From the NCBI GenBank assembly GCA_002409675.1, contig DHOB01000056.1, positions 70,340-80,775 on the forward strand: a stretch of DNA of 10,436 nt, read 5' to 3'. The notes beneath the pieces are model-generated. The model made no database searches, was not told the origin of the DNA, and saw nothing but the letters and a program-made list of their open reading frames with translations. The position numbers and the translations under genes are program-made. Origin of the DNA: Ruminococcaceae bacterium UBA5401. Lineage in GTDB: Bacteria > Bacillota > Clostridia > Oscillospirales > Acutalibacteraceae. Positions 1-7,177 of this stretch are shown here, in pieces. Numbering within the stretch: the first letter of the stretch is position 1; each line of letters begins with the position of its first letter.

Positions 1-1110
1 CTGACCAGCGAGGACGCGCAGAAACTGGAGGAGGAGGCCGGGGCCGCCGGGCGCCTCGGCATCGACGCCCGCGTCGTGAAGGAATGCGAGCTCCCCTTCC
101 CCGTCGCGGCGGCGCTGCAGTTCCCGCGCCAGGCGCGCTTCCATCCGCTGAAATTTGCCCGCGGCCTGCTGGACGTCCTGCGGCGCGAAGGGGTCCGAAT
201 CTACGAAAACAGCCGCGCCGTCGCGCTGGAGGACGGCGTAACCGTCACGCGGGACGGCCGGGTCTACGCGAAAAGCACGGTGCTCTGCACGCACTACCCC
301 TTCGTGAACCTGCGCGGCCTGTATTTTTCCCGAATCGTCCAGAGCCGTTCCTACGTCCTCGCGCTGGAGGGGCCGCCGCCCCTGCGGGGGATGTACCTCG
401 GCTGCGCGGAGGACGGGTATTCCTTCCGCAGCTGCCGGGCGGCCGACGGGAAAGACCTGCTCCTGCTGGGCGGCTGCGGGCACAAAACGGGGCACGAAAC
501 CGAGGCGGCCCACTATGAGAAGCTGGAGGAAACCGCCCGCCGGCTCTTCCCCGGCTGCACGGTAAAATACCGCTGGTCGGCGCAGGACTGCATGACGAAC
601 GACGGCATCCCCTACGCGGGGCGGTACCGCCAGATGGAGGGCAACATCTACCTTGCGTGCGGCTTCAACAAATGGGGCATGACGGGCAGCATGGCCGCGG
701 CGCGCGTCGTCGCCCGGCTGATTGCCTCCGGCGGGGAGGAGACCTCCGTCTTTTCCCCGCTGCGCAGCAGCTTTTCCCTTCAGGCGCCGGAATTCTTCCG
801 CCAGGCGGGCGACACGGCCGTGAACTTCCTGAAGGGCTACTTCTCCGTTCCGGGGCGGGAGCTGTCGCAGCTTCTGCCCGGCGAGGGCGGGGTGGTGGAC
901 TACAGCGGCGCGAAAATCGGGGCCTGGCGGGACGAAGAGGGCGGCCTGCACGCGGTGGACCCCGTCTGCCCCCACATGCACTGCCCCCTGCGCTGGAACG
1001 GCGAAGAAAAAACCTGGGACTGCCCGTGCCACGGCTCGCGCTTCGACGCCGACGGGAAGGTGCTGGAAAGCCCCGCCGTCCATCCGCTTTCGCGGCGCGG
1101 CCCGGACTGA
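1..1110 (+). CDS. FAD-dependent oxidoreductase with C-terminal Rieske [2Fe-2S] domain (5' end missing)
   Basis: The frame is open from the first base, so the true start lies to the left; the GTG at 76 is internal. The visible 369 residues lack the N-terminal FAD-binding Rossmann motif but contain the rest of a DAO-type flavoprotein domain. This includes the conserved GFNKWGMTGS segment (about residues 221-230 of the visible part), which normally closes over the FAD. A Rieske domain follows: Cys323-x-His325, 15 residues, then Cys341-x-x-His344 would bind the [2Fe-2S] cluster. Cys328 and Cys343 sit where high-potential Rieske proteins carry a disulfide. The architecture matches Bacillus YhfW-like proteins of about 500 residues, so roughly a quarter is probably missing. 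It should be a cytoplasmic redox enzyme passing electrons between FAD and the cluster; the substrate is unknown. It ends at TGA just before a shared terminator and converges on the FUSC gene. Confidence 0.9.
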   Translation: MTSEDAQKLEEEAGAAGRLGIDARVVKECELPFPVAAALQFPRQARFHPLKFARGLLDVLRREGVRIYENSRAVALEDGVTVTRDGRVYAKSTVLCTHYPFVNLRGLYFSRIVQSRSYVLALEGPPPLRGMYLGCAEDGYSFRSCRAADGKDLLLLGGCGHKTGHETEAAHYEKLEETARRLFPGCTVKYRWSAQDCMTNDGIPYAGRYRQMEGNIYLACGFNKWGMTGSMAAARVVARLIASGGEETSVFSPLRSSFSLQAPEFFRQAGDTAVNFLKGYFSVPGRELSQLLPGEGGVVDYSGAKIGAWRDEEGGLHAVDPVCPHMHCPLRWNGEEKTWDCPCHGSRFDADGKVLESPAVHPLSRRGPD

Positions 1111-1127
1111 GCGCAAAAGGGCATAAA

Positions 1128-1153
1128 AAAAGGCCCCCGGCCCGGGTCCTTTT
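1128..1153. terminator. Bidirectional terminator between convergent genes
   Basis: AAAAGG (1128-1133) pairs with CCTTTT (1148-1153). An inner CCC/GGG stem is separated from it by one bulged T at 1147. The A-run on the left and T-run on the right allow use from both strands. It lies 17 bases after the stop of the Rieske oxidoreductase gene and touches the first base of the stop codon of the opposing FUSC gene. Confidence 0.6.
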
Positions 1154-1992
1154 CAGTGCGCCGAGCCGCCCTGCCGCAGGCTCTGCGCCAGCTGGCGGAT
1201 GCGCTTCATGTGGTAGGCGTAGACGGTCTCAATCTCGCCGCCGGGCTTCGGCTCTTCCGTCAGCTCCATCACTTCAATCGCCCGCAGCTCGTCGAGAATC
1301 ATGCGGTATACGGAAATCCGGCACGAAATTTTGAAAATTTCGTCGTCGTCGCCCCGGAAGAGCCTGTATTCGGAAACGTAGCGGTGGATGATCCGCTCAA
1401 TATCGCTGATGGAGGATTCCACGGCCTCCACATCGATCTGCCGCCGGGCGGCCGCGTCCTCCACGGCGGCGGAGAGCCGCTCGCGCAGGGCCGCGAACGA
1501 GCGCTTTATCTGCTCCGCGTAATTCGGCGGCAGCACGGCCAGGTTGATGCCCACCGCAATGCCGATGCCCAGCAGCGCGTCCGCGCCGCAGGTCAGGGCG
1601 GCCAGCCACGGGTCCCCTGTGCGGCTGAACATCACCGCGGCGAAGGTAAAGCTTGAGAGCGCCTGCGCCCCGTCCAGCCGGAACAGGTGGCACAGGTACA
1701 GCGAAACGATGATGCCGAGGCCGCAGAACCCGGCGTTGGCGGGGGAAAACGCGGCGAAGCATCCCCCCAGCGCGGCGCCGAGCACCACGCCGAACATCTT
1801 GTTTTTGCCGGACCGGACGGATATGTCGATGGATTTGCCCATGGACATCACGGTCGCCACGGCCGCGATAAAGGGCTCCTCCAGTCCGAGAAGGTTGGAA
1901 ACCGCAATGCTCAGGGTCACCGCGATGCCCGTCTTGACGACGCGCATCCCGAGGCGGTGGTCCGCATGCACAAAGCGAACAAACCAGCCCAT
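1153..1992 (-). CDS. Aromatic acid exporter / FUSC-family membrane protein
   Basis: This 279-residue protein has a hydrophobic N-terminal half and a charged helical C-terminal half. Membrane segments are suggested at about residues 17-36, 40-52, 66-83, 87-103 and 130-154, with a conserved-looking GKSIDISVRSGKNK loop after the second. Residues 160-279 are rich in Arg, Glu and Ala and probably form a cytoplasmic helical bundle. This half-size layout fits the ArAE_1/DUF939 branch of the FUSC superfamily, whose larger members export aromatic acids. The substrate here cannot be read from sequence. The ATG at 1992 follows a strong GGGAGGTGA site that overlaps the stop codon of the upstream phosphatase gene. 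The two genes are 3 bases apart and probably translationally coupled in one operon. Family assignment is fairly sure; transport function is inferred. Confidence 0.82.
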   Translation of the reverse strand: MGWFVRFVHADHRLGMRVVKTGIAVTLSIAVSNLLGLEEPFIAAVATVMSMGKSIDISVRSGKNKMFGVVLGAALGGCFAAFSPANAGFCGLGIIVSLYLCHLFRLDGAQALSSFTFAAVMFSRTGDPWLAALTCGADALLGIGIAVGINLAVLPPNYAEQIKRSFAALRERLSAAVEDAAARRQIDVEAVESSISDIERIIHRYVSEYRLFRGDDDEIFKISCRISVYRMILDELRAIEVMELTEEPKPGGEIETVYAYHMKRIRQLAQSLRQGGSAH

Positions 1993-1995
1993 GGG

Positions 1996-2003
1996 TCACC
2001 TCC
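1996..2003 (-). promoter_or_regulatory. Ribosome binding site overlapping the upstream stop codon
   Basis: On the minus strand GGGAGGTGA precedes the ATG of the FUSC gene by a few bases. Its TGA (1996-1998) is also the stop codon of the phosphatase gene. Ribosomes finishing the first gene are therefore already positioned on the second, which suggests translational coupling. Confidence 0.7.
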
Positions 2004-2670
2004 CGTCGCCGGCCGCCAGGCGAACAATCTCCTCCGGCTTTTCCAGGATATAGACGGCATGGTTTTCCTGCAGTTCGCGCCGGTCGCGGAACCCCCACAG
2101 GGCGCCCGCAGTATCCATTCCCGCCGCGGCGCCCGTCTTCATATCGGTATTGGTGTCGCCGATGTACAGGCACTCCCGCGGGGAAACGCCGAGCTCCCGG
2201 GCGATGCGCAGGGCGCCCGCGGGGGACGGCTTGCGCGGGATGCCGGGCTGCTGGCCGTAGCACCGGTCAAAGCTGCCGCGCGGGAACAGAAAATCAATGA
2301 TGGCCGTAACCCAGGCATGCGGCTTGTTGGAGAGCACGGCCGTTTTCACGCCCAGCCGCTTCAGCGCCCGCACCGTCTCCGCCATGCCCGCATACGGCTC
2401 CAGCAGGCGGGTCGGCTCCGCGCCGTACAGGGCGCCGTAGACCTCCCGCACTTTTTTGAAGTCCTGCTCCGAATAGGCGCCCTTTCCGGCGACAAGGTCC
2501 AGCATCCGGTGCACCTGCACGTCCGCGCCGTCCCCCACGATGGTCCGGTAGGTTTCGGCCGGGATGGAGCGGTACCCGAATCGCCACAGAGCGGCATTGG
2601 AAAAATAAGCGATCGACTTCAGCGTGTTCGCCAAAGTTCCGTCCAAATCAAAGATACATGCCCGATACAA
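1996..2670 (-). CDS. HAD-superfamily hydrolase, phosphoglycolate phosphatase-like
   Basis: This 224-residue protein carries all four HAD motifs: DLDGT at residues 8-12 (nucleophile Asp8, acid/base Asp10), LSNK at 113-116 (Ser114), Lys147 in the PRKPSP segment, and GDTNTD at 171-176 (Mg-binding Asp172 and Asp176). A helical cap domain lies at about residues 16-85, as in subfamily IA phosphatases of the Gph/PGP type. The length is normal for that family. Expected activity is Mg-dependent hydrolysis of a small phosphate monoester in the cytoplasm; 2-phosphoglycolate is possible, but HAD substrates are hard to predict. Translation most likely starts at TTG (2668-2670): the frame is closed upstream by TAA at 2698-2700 with no ATG or GTG between, and GGGTGA lies a few bases before the TTG. 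It is the first gene of an operon with the FUSC-family protein. Confidence 0.9.
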   Translation of the reverse strand: MYRACIFDLDGTLANTLKSIAYFSNAALWRFGYRSIPAETYRTIVGDGADVQVHRMLDLVAGKGAYSEQDFKKVREVYGALYGAEPTRLLEPYAGMAETVRALKRLGVKTAVLSNKPHAWVTAIIDFLFPRGSFDRCYGQQPGIPRKPSPAGALRIARELGVSPRECLYIGDTNTDMKTGAAAGMDTAGALWGFRDRRELQENHAVYILEKPEEIVRLAAGDGR

Positions 2671-2709
2671 AAAATCACCCGTTCGCTGCTTGCTATTTTA
2701 GTACCCCTT

Positions 2710-2738
2710 ATCATACCTGTTTTGCCGGGCGTTTGCAA
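2710..2738 (-). promoter_or_regulatory. Sigma-A-type promoter of the phosphatase-FUSC operon
   Basis: On the minus strand TTGCAA (2733-2738) and TATGAT (2710-2715) are separated by exactly 17 bases. Transcription should begin near 2703, giving a leader of about 33 bases before the TTG start. The -10 box differs from consensus at one base. Confidence 0.7.
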
Positions 2739-2788
2739 GTGCCGGGCCGGGGAGAGGATTTTCCGCAATTTACATCAAACGAAGCCCC

Positions 2789-2849
2789 GAGACGCTTGTA
2801 TTTTGGAAAAAATATGATACGATTAAAGTGTGGAGAAAAGTTTTAAGAT
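2789..2849 (+). promoter_or_regulatory. Probable promoter region of the PNPOx-like gene
   Basis: This AT-rich stretch precedes the plus-strand gene at 2890. A good -10 candidate, TATGAT, lies at 2813-2818, but the best -35 at proper distance (GAGACG, 2789-2794, 18-base spacer) is weak. A second AT-rich candidate, TAAGAT, is at 2844-2849. A promoter must lie here because the neighbouring operon is divergent; the exact boxes are uncertain. Confidence 0.35.
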
Positions 2850-2889
2850 AAAAAAAGAAACGCGAGGATTCTGAAAAGAGGCAATCAAG

Positions 2890-3282
2890 ATGAATAAAGC
2901 TGTTCAGTTTTTAAAGGACTGCGGAACTTTTTATCTGGCGACGGACGACGGCGGGCAGCCGCGGGTCCGGCCGTTCGGGGCCGTTATGGAGTACGGCGGC
3001 AGAGCCTATATCTGCACCTCCAACACCAAGGCGTGCTTCCGCCAGATGAAGAAAAACCCAAGGGTCCAAATCGCCGCCGCCAAAGGGAACGACTGGATTC
3101 GGATCACCGCGCAGGCGATACCGGACCCGAGCGGCGAGGCCAAGAGAAAGATGCTGGAGGACAGCCCCTTCCTCCAGAAACTGTACCGCGCGGACGACGG
3201 GACCTTCGAGGTGCTGTACCTGAAAGACGCGACCGCCACCCTGTATCCCGCCGCCGGCGAGCCGGAGACTTTCCCGCTGTAA
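2890..3282 (+). CDS. Pyridoxamine 5'-phosphate oxidase-like split-barrel flavoprotein
   Basis: This small 130-residue protein opens with FLKDCGTFYLATDDGGQPRV (residues 7-26) followed by RPFGAVMEY. That is the typical first strand pair of the PNPOx-like FMN-binding split barrel. A second recognisable block runs from AYICTSNTKACFRQMKKNPR to the VQIAAAKGNDWIRI strands (about residues 39-72). The length suits the short stand-alone branch of the family, which normally dimerises and binds FMN or a related cofactor. It lacks the C-terminal substrate-binding part of true PdxH, so pyridoxal phosphate synthesis is unlikely. A flavin-dependent reductase or cofactor-binding role is inferred; the substrate is unknown. 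ATG at 2890 is preceded by AAGAGG at about the right distance. No clear terminator separates it from the PFOR gene, so some read-through is possible. Confidence 0.87.
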   Translation: MNKAVQFLKDCGTFYLATDDGGQPRVRPFGAVMEYGGRAYICTSNTKACFRQMKKNPRVQIAAAKGNDWIRITAQAIPDPSGEAKRKMLEDSPFLQKLYRADDGTFEVLYLKDATATLYPAAGEPETFPL

Positions 3283-3312
3283 AAATCAGGGTTCCGGCGG
3301 GGCAGATTTGCC

Positions 3313-3341
3313 TTTACACGGAATTGAAAAAATGTTAAAAT
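3313..3341 (+). promoter_or_regulatory. Sigma-A-type promoter of the PFOR gene
   Basis: TTTACA (3313-3318) and TAAAAT (3336-3341) are separated by exactly 17 bases, and each box differs from consensus at one position. Transcription should start near 3348, giving a leader of about 60 bases. A strong promoter suits an abundant central-metabolism enzyme. Confidence 0.7.
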
Positions 3342-3349
3342 TGAAACAA

Positions 3350-3368
3350 GTGCAGCATGCCGCTGCGC
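3350..3368 (+). other. Small hairpin at the 5' end of the PFOR leader
   Basis: GTGCAGC (3350-3356) pairs with GCTGCGC (3362-3368) around the five-base loop ATGCC, giving seven pairs with one G-U. It would sit within the first bases of the predicted transcript and leaves the ribosome site at 3389-3396 free. It may protect the mRNA 5' end, but it could also be chance. Confidence 0.35.
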
Positions 3369-3388
3369 AACCAGGCCAACCATTCCTT

Positions 3389-3396
3389 AAAGGAGG
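3389..3396 (+). promoter_or_regulatory. Ribosome binding site of the PFOR gene
   Basis: AAAGGAGG is a near-perfect anti-16S match. It lies 12 bases before the ATG at 3409, slightly longer than ideal, and too far from the alternative in-frame ATG at 3424. This supports the first ATG. Confidence 0.7.
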
Positions 3397-3408
3397 AAAA
3401 ACAGCGAT

Positions 3409-6400
3409 ATGGATTCAAGAAAAATGAAGACCATGGACGGCAACACGGCGACCGCATACGCCTCGTATGCGTTCACCGATGTGGCCGCCATCTATCCCAT
3501 CACGCCGTCGTCCGTCATGGCGGACGAAACGGACAAGATGTCCGCTGCGAGCAGGAAAAACCTGTTCGGCAGACCCGTTCGCATCACCGAAATGCAGTCG
3601 GAGGGCGGCGCTTCCGGCGCCGTGCACGGCTCCCTCGCGGCAGGCGCCCTGACCACGACCTACACCGCCTCGCAGGGCCTGCTGCTGATGATCCCGAACA
3701 TGTACAAAATCGCGGGCGAATTTCTGCCGGCCGTGATGCACGTCTCGGCGCGCTCGCTCTCCACACAGGCGCTGTGCATCTTCGGCGACCATTCCGACAT
3801 TTACGCCTGCCGCCAGACCGGCTTTGCGATGCTGTGCTCCAACAGCCCGCAGGAGTGCATGGACCTGGGCGCCGTCGCCCACCTCGCCGCCATCAAGGGC
3901 AGCATGCCGGTCATGCATTTCTTCGACGGCTTCCGCACTTCCCACGAGATCCAGAAAATCCACATCTGGGACTATAAGGACCTTGCGGACCTGCTCGACT
4001 GGGACGCCGTGAACCGCTTCCGCCGCAGCGCGATGAACCCGGAGCACCCCGTGACCAAGGGCACGTCTGAAAACGACGACCTGTTCTTCCAGGTCAACGA
4101 GGCGAGCAACAGCCATTACGACGCGTTCCCCGCCATCGTCGTGGACTATATGAACAAGGTCAACGCGAAGATCGGCACGGACTACAAGCCGTTCAACTAT
4201 TACGGCGCGCCGGACGCGACCGAGGTCATCGTCGCGATGGGCTCCGTGTGCGAGTGCGCGGAGGAAGTCGTCGATTACCTGAACGCGAAGGGCGAAAAGG
4301 TCGGCCTTGTAAAAGTGCACCTGTACCGCCCGTTCGTCCCGAAGTACCTGACCGCCGTCCTGCCGAAGACGGTCAAGAAAATCAGCGTGCTGGACCGCAC
4401 GAAAGAGCGCGGCTCCATCGGCGAGCCGCTGTATCTGGACGTGGTCGCCGCGCTGAAGGACACCGAGTTCGGCTCCGTCCCGATTTACACCGGCCGCTAC
4501 GGCCTCGGCTCCAAGGACACCAACCCGGGCCAGATTGTCGCCGTGTACCGCAACATGCAGTCCGCCGAGCCGAAGAAGCGCTTCACCATCGGCATCGAGG
4601 ACGATGTGACGCACCTGTCCCTGCCGATTACGGAGAACCCGGACACCACCGCCCCCGGCACCCATTCCTGCAAATTCTGGGGCCTCGGCGCAGACGGCAC
4701 GGTCGGCGCGAACAAGAACTCCATCAAAATCATCGGCGACCACACGGACATGTACGCGCAGGGCTATTTCGCCTACGATTCCAAAAAATCCGGCGGCCTG
4801 ACCATCTCGCATCTGCGCTTCGGCAAAAAGCCGATTAAGTCCACCTATTATATCACGAAGGCCAACTTCGTCGCCTGCCACAAGCCCTCTTACGTGAACG
4901 TCTACGACATGGTAGAGGACCTGAAGCCCGGCGGCAGCTTCCTGCTCAACTGCGAGTGGAACGAGAAGGAACTGGACGAGCACCTGCCCGCGAAGATGAA
5001 GCGGTACATTGCCCGCAACAACATCAACTTCTACACCATCAACGGTGTGAAGCTCGGCAAGGAGATCGGCCTCGGCGGCCGCATCAACACCATTCTGCAG
5101 TCCGCATTCTTCACCATCACCGGCATCATCCCGAAAGAAAAGGCCATCCAGTACATGAAGGATGCCGCGACCAAGTCCTACAGCAGAAAAGGCGAAAAAA
5201 TCGTCAAGATGAACCACGAGGCCATCGACCGCGGCGCGAACGAGTTCGTCAAGGTCCATGTGCCGGAAGCCTGGAAAGACGCCGTCGACAACACGACGGT
5301 CAAGAAAGTCAACTGCGGCGACCCGGCCCTGACCGAATACGTGAACAACGTGCTGATTCCGGCCAACCGCCACCAGGGCGACAAGCTGCCGGTTTCCGCC
5401 GTTTTGAAGATGGCCAACGGCACGGTGCCATCCGGCTCCGCCGCCTATGAGAAGCGCGGAATCGCCATCGACGTGCCGGAATGGAACCCCGCCAACTGCA
5501 TCCAGTGCAACACGTGCTCTTACGTCTGCCCGCACGCGGTGATCCGCCCCGCCGTACTGAACGCCGAGGAAGTCGCCAAGGCCCCGAAGAGCATGAAGAT
5601 GAAGGACATGACCCTGATGCCGGGGCTGAAGTTCGCCATCACCATCTCCACGCTGGACTGCACGGGCTGCGGCTCGTGCGCGACGGTCTGCCCGGGCATG
5701 CGGGGCAACAAGGCCCTGACGATGAAGCCGATGGAGACCCAGCTTGCCAGCCAGGAGGGCTTCGACTACGGCCAGAAGCTTTCGCCCAAGCCGGAGGTCG
5801 CCAAGAAATTCCGCCCGACGAGCGTAAAGGGCAGCCAGTTCCACAAGCCGCTGCTGGAATTCTCCGGCGCGTGCGCGGGCTGCGGCGAGACGCCGTACGC
5901 CAAGCTGGCCACACAGCTCTTCGGCGACAGGATGTATATCGCGAACGCGACGGGCTGCTCCTCCATCTGGGGCGGCTCCGCGCCGGCGACGCCGTACACC
6001 CGGAACGAAAAGGGCTACGGCCCGGCCTGGAACAACTCGCTGTTTGAAGACAACGCGGAGTTCGGCTACGGCATGGCGCTCGCCAACGACGCCATCCGCG
6101 GCAGGCTGGCCGACTATGTAAAGGAAATCCAGGCGGCGGACGACGCTTCCGACACGCTGAAGACCGCCTCCAAGGAATATCTGGACACGGCGGAGAGCAG
6201 CGTCGCAAACCGTGAGCCCACCGACCGCCTGATTGCGGAGCTCCAAAAAGCCGCAAAAGGCTCCGGCAAGACCGCGGAGCTGGCCAAGAAGACGCTGGCC
6301 GACAAGGATTACCTCGCGAAGAAGTCCATCTGGATCTTCGGCGGCGACGGCTGGTCCTACGACATCGGCTTCGGCGGCCTCGACCATGTGCTCGCTTCCG

Positions 6401-6975
6401 GCGAGAACGTCAACGTCCTCATCTTCGACACCGAGGTGTACTCCAACACCGGCGGGCAGGCCTCCAAGGCGACGCCGATGGGCTCCGTGGCGCAGTTCGC
6501 GGCGACCGGCAAGTCCACCAAGAAGAAGGATATGCCCGGCATGTTCATGACCTACGGCTACATTTACGTGGCGCACGTGGCCATGGGCGCGGATTACAAT
6601 CAGACCGTCAAGGCGCTTACCGAGGCGGAAAGCTACAACGGCCCCTCCATCATCATCGCCTACGCGCCCTGCATCAACCAGGGCATCAAGGGCGGCATGG
6701 GCATCTCCCAGCTGGAGGAGAAAAAGGCCGTCGCGGCCGGCTACTGGAAGAACTTCCGGTATGACCCGAGGCTTGCGGCGCAGGGCAAGAACCCGCTGCA
6801 GCTCGACAGCAGAGAGCCCAAGGCTTCTTACCGCGACTTCATCATGGGCGAGGTCCGCTACAACTCGCTGACCCGCTCGTTCCCGCAGCGCGCCGAGGAG
6901 CTGTTCTCCAAAGCTGAAAAGGACGCCAAGCAGGACTACGAGCATCTGGCGGTGCTGGCAGGCAAGAAGGACTAA
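3409..6975 (+). CDS. nifJ: Pyruvate:ferredoxin (flavodoxin) oxidoreductase, single-chain
   Basis: This 1188-residue homodimer-type PFOR is complete. It oxidises pyruvate with coenzyme A to acetyl-CoA and CO2 and reduces ferredoxin, the main entry to anaerobic energy metabolism. In order it shows: the N-terminal pyrimidine-binding domain with YPITPSSVMAD (29-39); the domain II region and the gamma-like domain; a double [4Fe-4S] ferredoxin insert with CxxCxxCxxxCP at 697-708 and again at 751-762; and the C-terminal thiamine diphosphate domain. That last domain has CAGCGE (822-827), GDGWSYDIG (980-988) and the metal/TPP motif ending in YSNTGG (1011-1016). Cys822, Cys825, Cys850 and Cys1088 fit the four ligands of the proximal cluster. 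The length is typical and the protective C-terminal extension of Desulfovibrio africanus PFOR is absent. The gene has its own promoter and terminator and no ferredoxin partner beside it. Confidence 0.98.
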   Translation: MDSRKMKTMDGNTATAYASYAFTDVAAIYPITPSSVMADETDKMSAASRKNLFGRPVRITEMQSEGGASGAVHGSLAAGALTTTYTASQGLLLMIPNMYKIAGEFLPAVMHVSARSLSTQALCIFGDHSDIYACRQTGFAMLCSNSPQECMDLGAVAHLAAIKGSMPVMHFFDGFRTSHEIQKIHIWDYKDLADLLDWDAVNRFRRSAMNPEHPVTKGTSENDDLFFQVNEASNSHYDAFPAIVVDYMNKVNAKIGTDYKPFNYYGAPDATEVIVAMGSVCECAEEVVDYLNAKGEKVGLVKVHLYRPFVPKYLTAVLPKTVKKISVLDRTKERGSIGEPLYLDVVAALKDTEFGSVPIYTGRYGLGSKDTNPGQIVAVYRNMQSAEPKKRFTIGIEDDVTHLSLPITENPDTTAPGTHSCKFWGLGADGTVGANKNSIKIIGDHTDMYAQGYFAYDSKKSGGLTISHLRFGKKPIKSTYYITKANFVACHKPSYVNVYDMVEDLKPGGSFLLNCEWNEKELDEHLPAKMKRYIARNNINFYTINGVKLGKEIGLGGRINTILQSAFFTITGIIPKEKAIQYMKDAATKSYSRKGEKIVKMNHEAIDRGANEFVKVHVPEAWKDAVDNTTVKKVNCGDPALTEYVNNVLIPANRHQGDKLPVSAVLKMANGTVPSGSAAYEKRGIAIDVPEWNPANCIQCNTCSYVCPHAVIRPAVLNAEEVAKAPKSMKMKDMTLMPGLKFAITISTLDCTGCGSCATVCPGMRGNKALTMKPMETQLASQEGFDYGQKLSPKPEVAKKFRPTSVKGSQFHKPLLEFSGACAGCGETPYAKLATQLFGDRMYIANATGCSSIWGGSAPATPYTRNEKGYGPAWNNSLFEDNAEFGYGMALANDAIRGRLADYVKEIQAADDASDTLKTASKEYLDTAESSVANREPTDRLIAELQKAAKGSGKTAELAKKTLADKDYLAKKSIWIFGGDGWSYDIGFGGLDHVLASGENVNVLIFDTEVYSNTGGQASKATPMGSVAQFAATGKSTKKKDMPGMFMTYGYIYVAHVAMGADYNQTVKALTEAESYNGPSIIIAYAPCINQGIKGGMGISQLEEKKAVAAGYWKNFRYDPRLAAQGKNPLQLDSREPKASYRDFIMGEVRYNSLTRSFPQRAEELFSKAEKDAKQDYEHLAVLAGKKD

Positions 6976-7008
6976 CCGGTATCCCGTCATTTCTCTCCTT
7001 CTTTTAAG

Positions 7009-7052
7009 AAAAGGCTCCGCAGGCGGTGTGCACCCGCCCGCGGGGCCTTTTT
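7009..7052 (+). terminator. Strong intrinsic terminator of the PFOR gene
   Basis: AAAAGGCTCCGC pairs with GCGGGGCCTTTT, and after one A-C mismatch GGCGG pairs with CCGCC. The stem is GC-rich and closes on a loop of about seven bases, with a T-run at 7048-7052. It lies 33 bases after the PFOR stop codon. Confidence 0.88.
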
Positions 7053-7065
7053 GCGCACGAAAGCC

Positions 7066-7143
7066 CGTTTACATATTTTTTTCAATTCATTCATAAAAAC
7101 ATCAACCGGATATCATATCTTTTTAACAGATGCGGGGGATAAT
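7066..7143 (+). promoter_or_regulatory. AT-rich promoter region of the htrA-like gene
   Basis: This is the most AT-rich stretch between the PFOR terminator and the protease gene. TTTACA (7068-7073) with CATAAA (7092-7097) at an 18-base spacing is one candidate promoter. GATAAT (7138-7143) is a good -10 but lacks a clear -35. An interrupted palindrome, GATAT-C-ATATC (7109-7119), lies between them and could be an operator. A promoter is required here because a strong terminator precedes it; which boxes are used is unclear. Confidence 0.4.
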
Positions 7144-7177
7144 AGAAGCGGAAAATACAGGGAAAGGAATGATTGCC

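Noticed and set aside
76..1110. GTG at 76 as the real start of the Rieske oxidoreductase
   Set aside because: The frame continues open to the first base, has no ribosome site before 76, and would lack the FAD-binding N-terminus that the family needs.
1687..2817. A 376-codon plus-strand open frame across the phosphatase and FUSC genes
   Set aside because: It runs antisense through two genes with clear motifs and through their promoter, and the product is low-complexity.
3283..3312. A possible terminator after the PNPOx-like gene
   Set aside because: Only a weak AAATC/GATTT pairing is present, with no T-run, so it does not qualify as an intrinsic terminator.
3415..6990. A 1191-codon open frame on the minus strand covering the whole PFOR gene
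   Set aside because: It mirrors PFOR almost end to end. In GC-rich genes with G or C at third codon positions the opposite strand easily lacks stop codons. Its translation is low-complexity, rich in Val, Arg, Gly and His, with no recognisable domain, while PFOR itself is fully conserved.
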